A stretch of DNA of 64,000 nucleotides from positions 23,239,079 through 23,303,078 of the forward strand of contig OY759215.1 of NCBI GenBank assembly GCA_963662175.1, read 5' to 3'. The position numbers and the translations under genes are program-made. The notes beneath the pieces were generated by a model, which was given only the letters and a program-made list of their open reading frames with translations, had not been told where the DNA came from and made no database searches. Positions 61,501-64,000 of the stretch are shown one piece after another (position 1 is the first letter of the stretch; the number at the start of each line of letters is the position of its first letter). The DNA is from Aradus depressus. Lineage: Eukaryota; Arthropoda; Insecta; Hemiptera; Aradidae.

Positions 61501-61941
61501 TACAAAAATACTAACTCCAGATTTTTTTAGGTCCATCGCAATATTTCCCTCAATATGTAGCTAATCTAATTCATTAAATACAAAGTAGATGGTGTATTAA
61601 CATTATTTTATTCAATATCCCTGCCTGATCGAGAATTTGCAATAAAGACGGTTTGAAAAATCATAGTTAAAAAGCCAATTCATCTCAAGATAAAAAAGTG
61701 AGAATCGAGGATATGACCGAGAGTGAGATTTAAAATGGGTAATAATGATAAAAAAACATACCTCACCAAAAATACAGTGTAATTATAAATCTGAAACACA
61801 TTTTCAAAAGAGTATCTAAAAGTAAGATACAGGTTTTCTAGGCAAAAATATATTTATAGCGCTTTAACTAATGAAAAATAAATAAAATAAATGCACTCAA
61901 AATGCAAAAACAAAAAATCTCGAGTCATTTATTCTAAATAA
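58583..61941. other. Intergenic region between ZUP1 5' end and IF1 3' end
   Basis: It holds a tRNA-derived repeat (60555-60662) and a short 17-bp tandem duplication (CTCGAGACGGCACAGT, 59497-59530). A minus-strand frame at 59037-59231 has protein-like composition (SPLRIFSTTSPTAPRPVLS) but no family I recognise. The remainder is AT-rich with nothing evident. Confidence 0.5.
60555..60662 (-). repeat. Second tRNA-derived repeat (SINE head or tRNA-like)
   Basis: On the minus strand, GGGCTAGAGCGTAGGGCC resembles an A box and GGTTCGAATCCC is a perfect B box, followed by GTCCGGGAGTGAG. The head does not match the first SINE family. The acceptor stem does not close convincingly, so I call it a SINE head or pseudo-tRNA rather than a working tRNA gene. 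Confidence 0.6.
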
Positions 61942-63483
61942 TTAATTTGCGCCCTGTGCGGTTTGGTTAATTTTGGCTTTAGCCTTTTCAAGTGCAGCCT
62001 TATGTCTTTGAATCTGCTCTTCATGAAACTGAACTTCTTCTTCCAAAACTGATTTAAGATCTTGAATCTGATTTTTTTGCTAGAACATAAAATAAATAAA
62101 TATTAATGTAATATAGGCAAAGGAATGAATAACAAGGACTTCAAAACAAGGTCGGTATTTTGATTTATTAACGATGATTACATACTTATATAAATGAAAG
62201 CTAGGACTAAAATTTGAAAAAATAAATTAAAAACACCCTACATTTATAGTCGATGTGACTACAACGAATATTAAGACCGGTACAATCTGACGTATATGCC
62301 TGAATTTGAAGGTACAACATGGCGGGGCCTTCTCAGGAAGGTAACTGAAGCGAGCTGGCTTACCCTAAAATGGTATTCCTGGTAACGATACTATATGCGG
62401 TGAGTACAGGTTACATTCTGACACAATGGCGACTCAACCACAGCGCTCTCCTTGCCTAAAGTTCTCTTCAGGGTCACCTCAACCTCATTGAGTCCTTGAT
62501 GAGGGTATGGCGCATTAACTTAAATCTTTTACATTTCCACTGAGACAATAGGAATTTACCTCAGTACACAAAGGAAACAAAATATCTCGGCTGACATTTG
62601 AACAGATGACTTGCATTGAGGAAACCCGTGACAAAGACCGGACGAAAAATGGAATTCAAATACAAAGTTAACTGATTCTAAACGGACTACTAAATAGACA
62701 GACGATCAATAGTAGGCAATAAACATAAACTTCAGATTTAAAATACAATTTTTTAGACCTATCTGAACACAACATTTTAAGTAGAATCATTGATTGTACG
62801 TTAACATTGGTATTTCCGAGGTAACGAGGTTTAAGAGCGTACGTCAATCTCTGATATTGCACAAAAAAAACATTAGTTTGGCCAGTCATGCATATACCTG
62901 GTTAACACGTTCCTGATGATTTACAAATCTAAGATAATATTTAGTTGGAAAGCTAATTAAAAAAGCCACGACGGGATGATGCGAAGCGAACAGGGAAACA
63001 ATTGTATTTCTAGTTTTCGAGTGTAATTGATTTGGTGCTATAAGCTACTGCTCTGACCCATCATTATAAATTGAGAAAAGAATTTTTGAAAAAATTATGA
63101 CGAGATAGATCTATGTTATTATTACACCCCGACGTAGGAGCTATTTTTCTCGGTGAAAGCAGGTAGTTTTAATAGCACTTTATTGAAATTGTGCCATACC
63201 ATTCTATGAAAGTATTCTTCTTCCAGCCCAGCCTCCCTTTTTCCGAAACTTCCTCCAGAACTTCTGATAGAACCTCCACCGCCACCACCCTTTCCAGCTC
63301 CACTGCCTAGATCTCCCAAGCCAGAAGAGAACTGGGCACTGAAAATAATTCACAATTTAATTCGTAATTATGAAAAATATAGGTATCCGTGTCGAATCCG
63401 CACGCACAAAAATATTATAGAAACACATTAAGATGCACATAGAACATTCAACTAACAAACCTGAGGCCTGACATGTTCTTCAT
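61942..63483 (-). CDS. ATP5IF1: Mitochondrial ATP synthase inhibitor IF1 (3 exons, 99 aa)
   Basis: Exons on the minus strand are 63483-63461, 63338-63200 and 62079-61942, in phase. IF1 binds F1-ATPase at low matrix pH and stops ATP hydrolysis. A short N-terminal region, probably the import signal, leads to a Gly-rich stretch (six Gly in a row). The inhibitory core follows: [15 protein letters not shown], then LEEEYFHR (human form GGAFGKREQAEEERYF). The C-terminal half is the expected charged coiled coil ([20 protein letters not shown]) with His residues. Length is close to the usual 100-110. A second in-frame Met at codon 4 could also serve as start. A poly(A) signal candidate lies at 61928-61933 (very close) or 61607-61612. 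Confidence 0.93.
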
Positions 63484-64000
63484 AACAGTTGGCTTAAATA
63501 ATGACTTGAAAGACATCACAATTTCTTTGTCAACTAAAATAGAAAAAAAACTTAATTTAGGACTGATAAGGGATACCACACAAGGTGCAATCCAAACATC
63601 GATACTTCATGATATATTCAATGTTGATCCGAAACTCGGCTCCCAAGTATCGATACTATACACTACATTTCAAAACGTTACCATGTCGAATTGTCTGCCA
63701 GTTTAAGCGGATTCTGACAGCTTCCATAGGAAAAAAAATTATTGGATTTTGAGTTATAGTCTTTACGTATAAAAAAAATCTAGTTTTGATGCTATGCATA
63801 TTTCTCGACAGCATAGTAAAAAAACTTCGTGATCTTTCTTAAGAGTTTCTATTCTGCAAGGGTTCTCGGTTGTTGAATGATAAGTTAATCAGCCTACGAA
63901 TATTTGAGTGGTTAGTAGCGATGGTCTGTTATTTGCGTAACATGTATGGGTCTGTCACTGCAGTAATATGTATATCTACTGAAAATATTAGCTCTTAAAA
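63484..64000. promoter_or_regulatory. Upstream region of IF1 with paired DRE-like motifs
   Basis: The palindrome TATCGATA at 63648-63655 and CATCGATA at 63597-63604 lie 115-170 bases upstream of the IF1 start codon. TATCGATA is the core bound by DREF and BEAF-type factors in flies, often at promoters of growth and mitochondrial genes. No other gene is seen to the window end. Confidence 0.45.

Noticed and set aside
1..64000. CRISPR arrays, bacterial operons, prophage or integrated virus
   Set aside because: Spliced genes, SINEs and LINE relics show a eukaryotic nuclear locus. The only regular array is the 73-bp minisatellite without spacers, and no viral protein was recognised.

Overview
The window looks like nuclear DNA of an AT-rich insect genome. 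The evidence is small exons with GT-AG introns, intron-borne SINEs, LINE relics and MITEs, and homologues of animal housekeeping genes. A hemipteran would fit, but nothing seen fixes the order. All gene models were spliced by eye from reading-frame phase, splice consensus and family resemblance; no transcript data were available.

Five protein-coding genes can be assembled completely. (1) 6692-18620, plus strand: a 14-exon, 644-residue ABCG half-transporter of the white/scarlet/brown eye-pigment group. (2) 38307 down to 26165, minus strand: an 11-exon, 483-residue cytochrome b5 reductase 4 (NCB5OR) with b5, CS and flavin-reductase modules. (3) 39281-39590, plus strand: a two-exon, 63-residue COX17 copper chaperone, head-to-head with gene 2 across about 970 bp. 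(4) 58582 down to 48314, minus strand: a nine-exon, 624-residue ZUP1/ZUFSP deubiquitinase with five C2H2-like fingers and an intact catalytic triad. (5) 63483 down to 61942, minus strand: a three-exon, 99-residue mitochondrial ATPase inhibitor IF1.

Layout: 1-6691 is repeat-bearing upstream DNA (LINE reverse-transcriptase relic, degenerate tandem repeat, two SINEs). 18621-26164 lies between the convergent 3' ends of genes 1 and 2 and holds two large inverted repeats and one direct-repeat pair. 39591-48313 is a gene desert with MITEs and SINEs. 58583-61941 holds a second type of tRNA-derived repeat. The introns carry many of the mobile elements, including a hAT-type MITE with an 8-bp target duplication, a poly(A) retroinsert with a 13-bp target duplication, a 73-bp minisatellite and a cluster of three abutting palindromes.

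The genes do not form one pathway. COX17, IF1 and possibly CYB5R4 share a respiratory or redox theme, and the COX17 and IF1 upstream regions both carry ATCGATA (DRE-like) motifs. I see no clearly novel multi-gene system. The most unusual items are the foldback clusters, the phase-compatible cryptic exon in CYB5R4 and the frame-breaking pseudo-exon in ZUP1.
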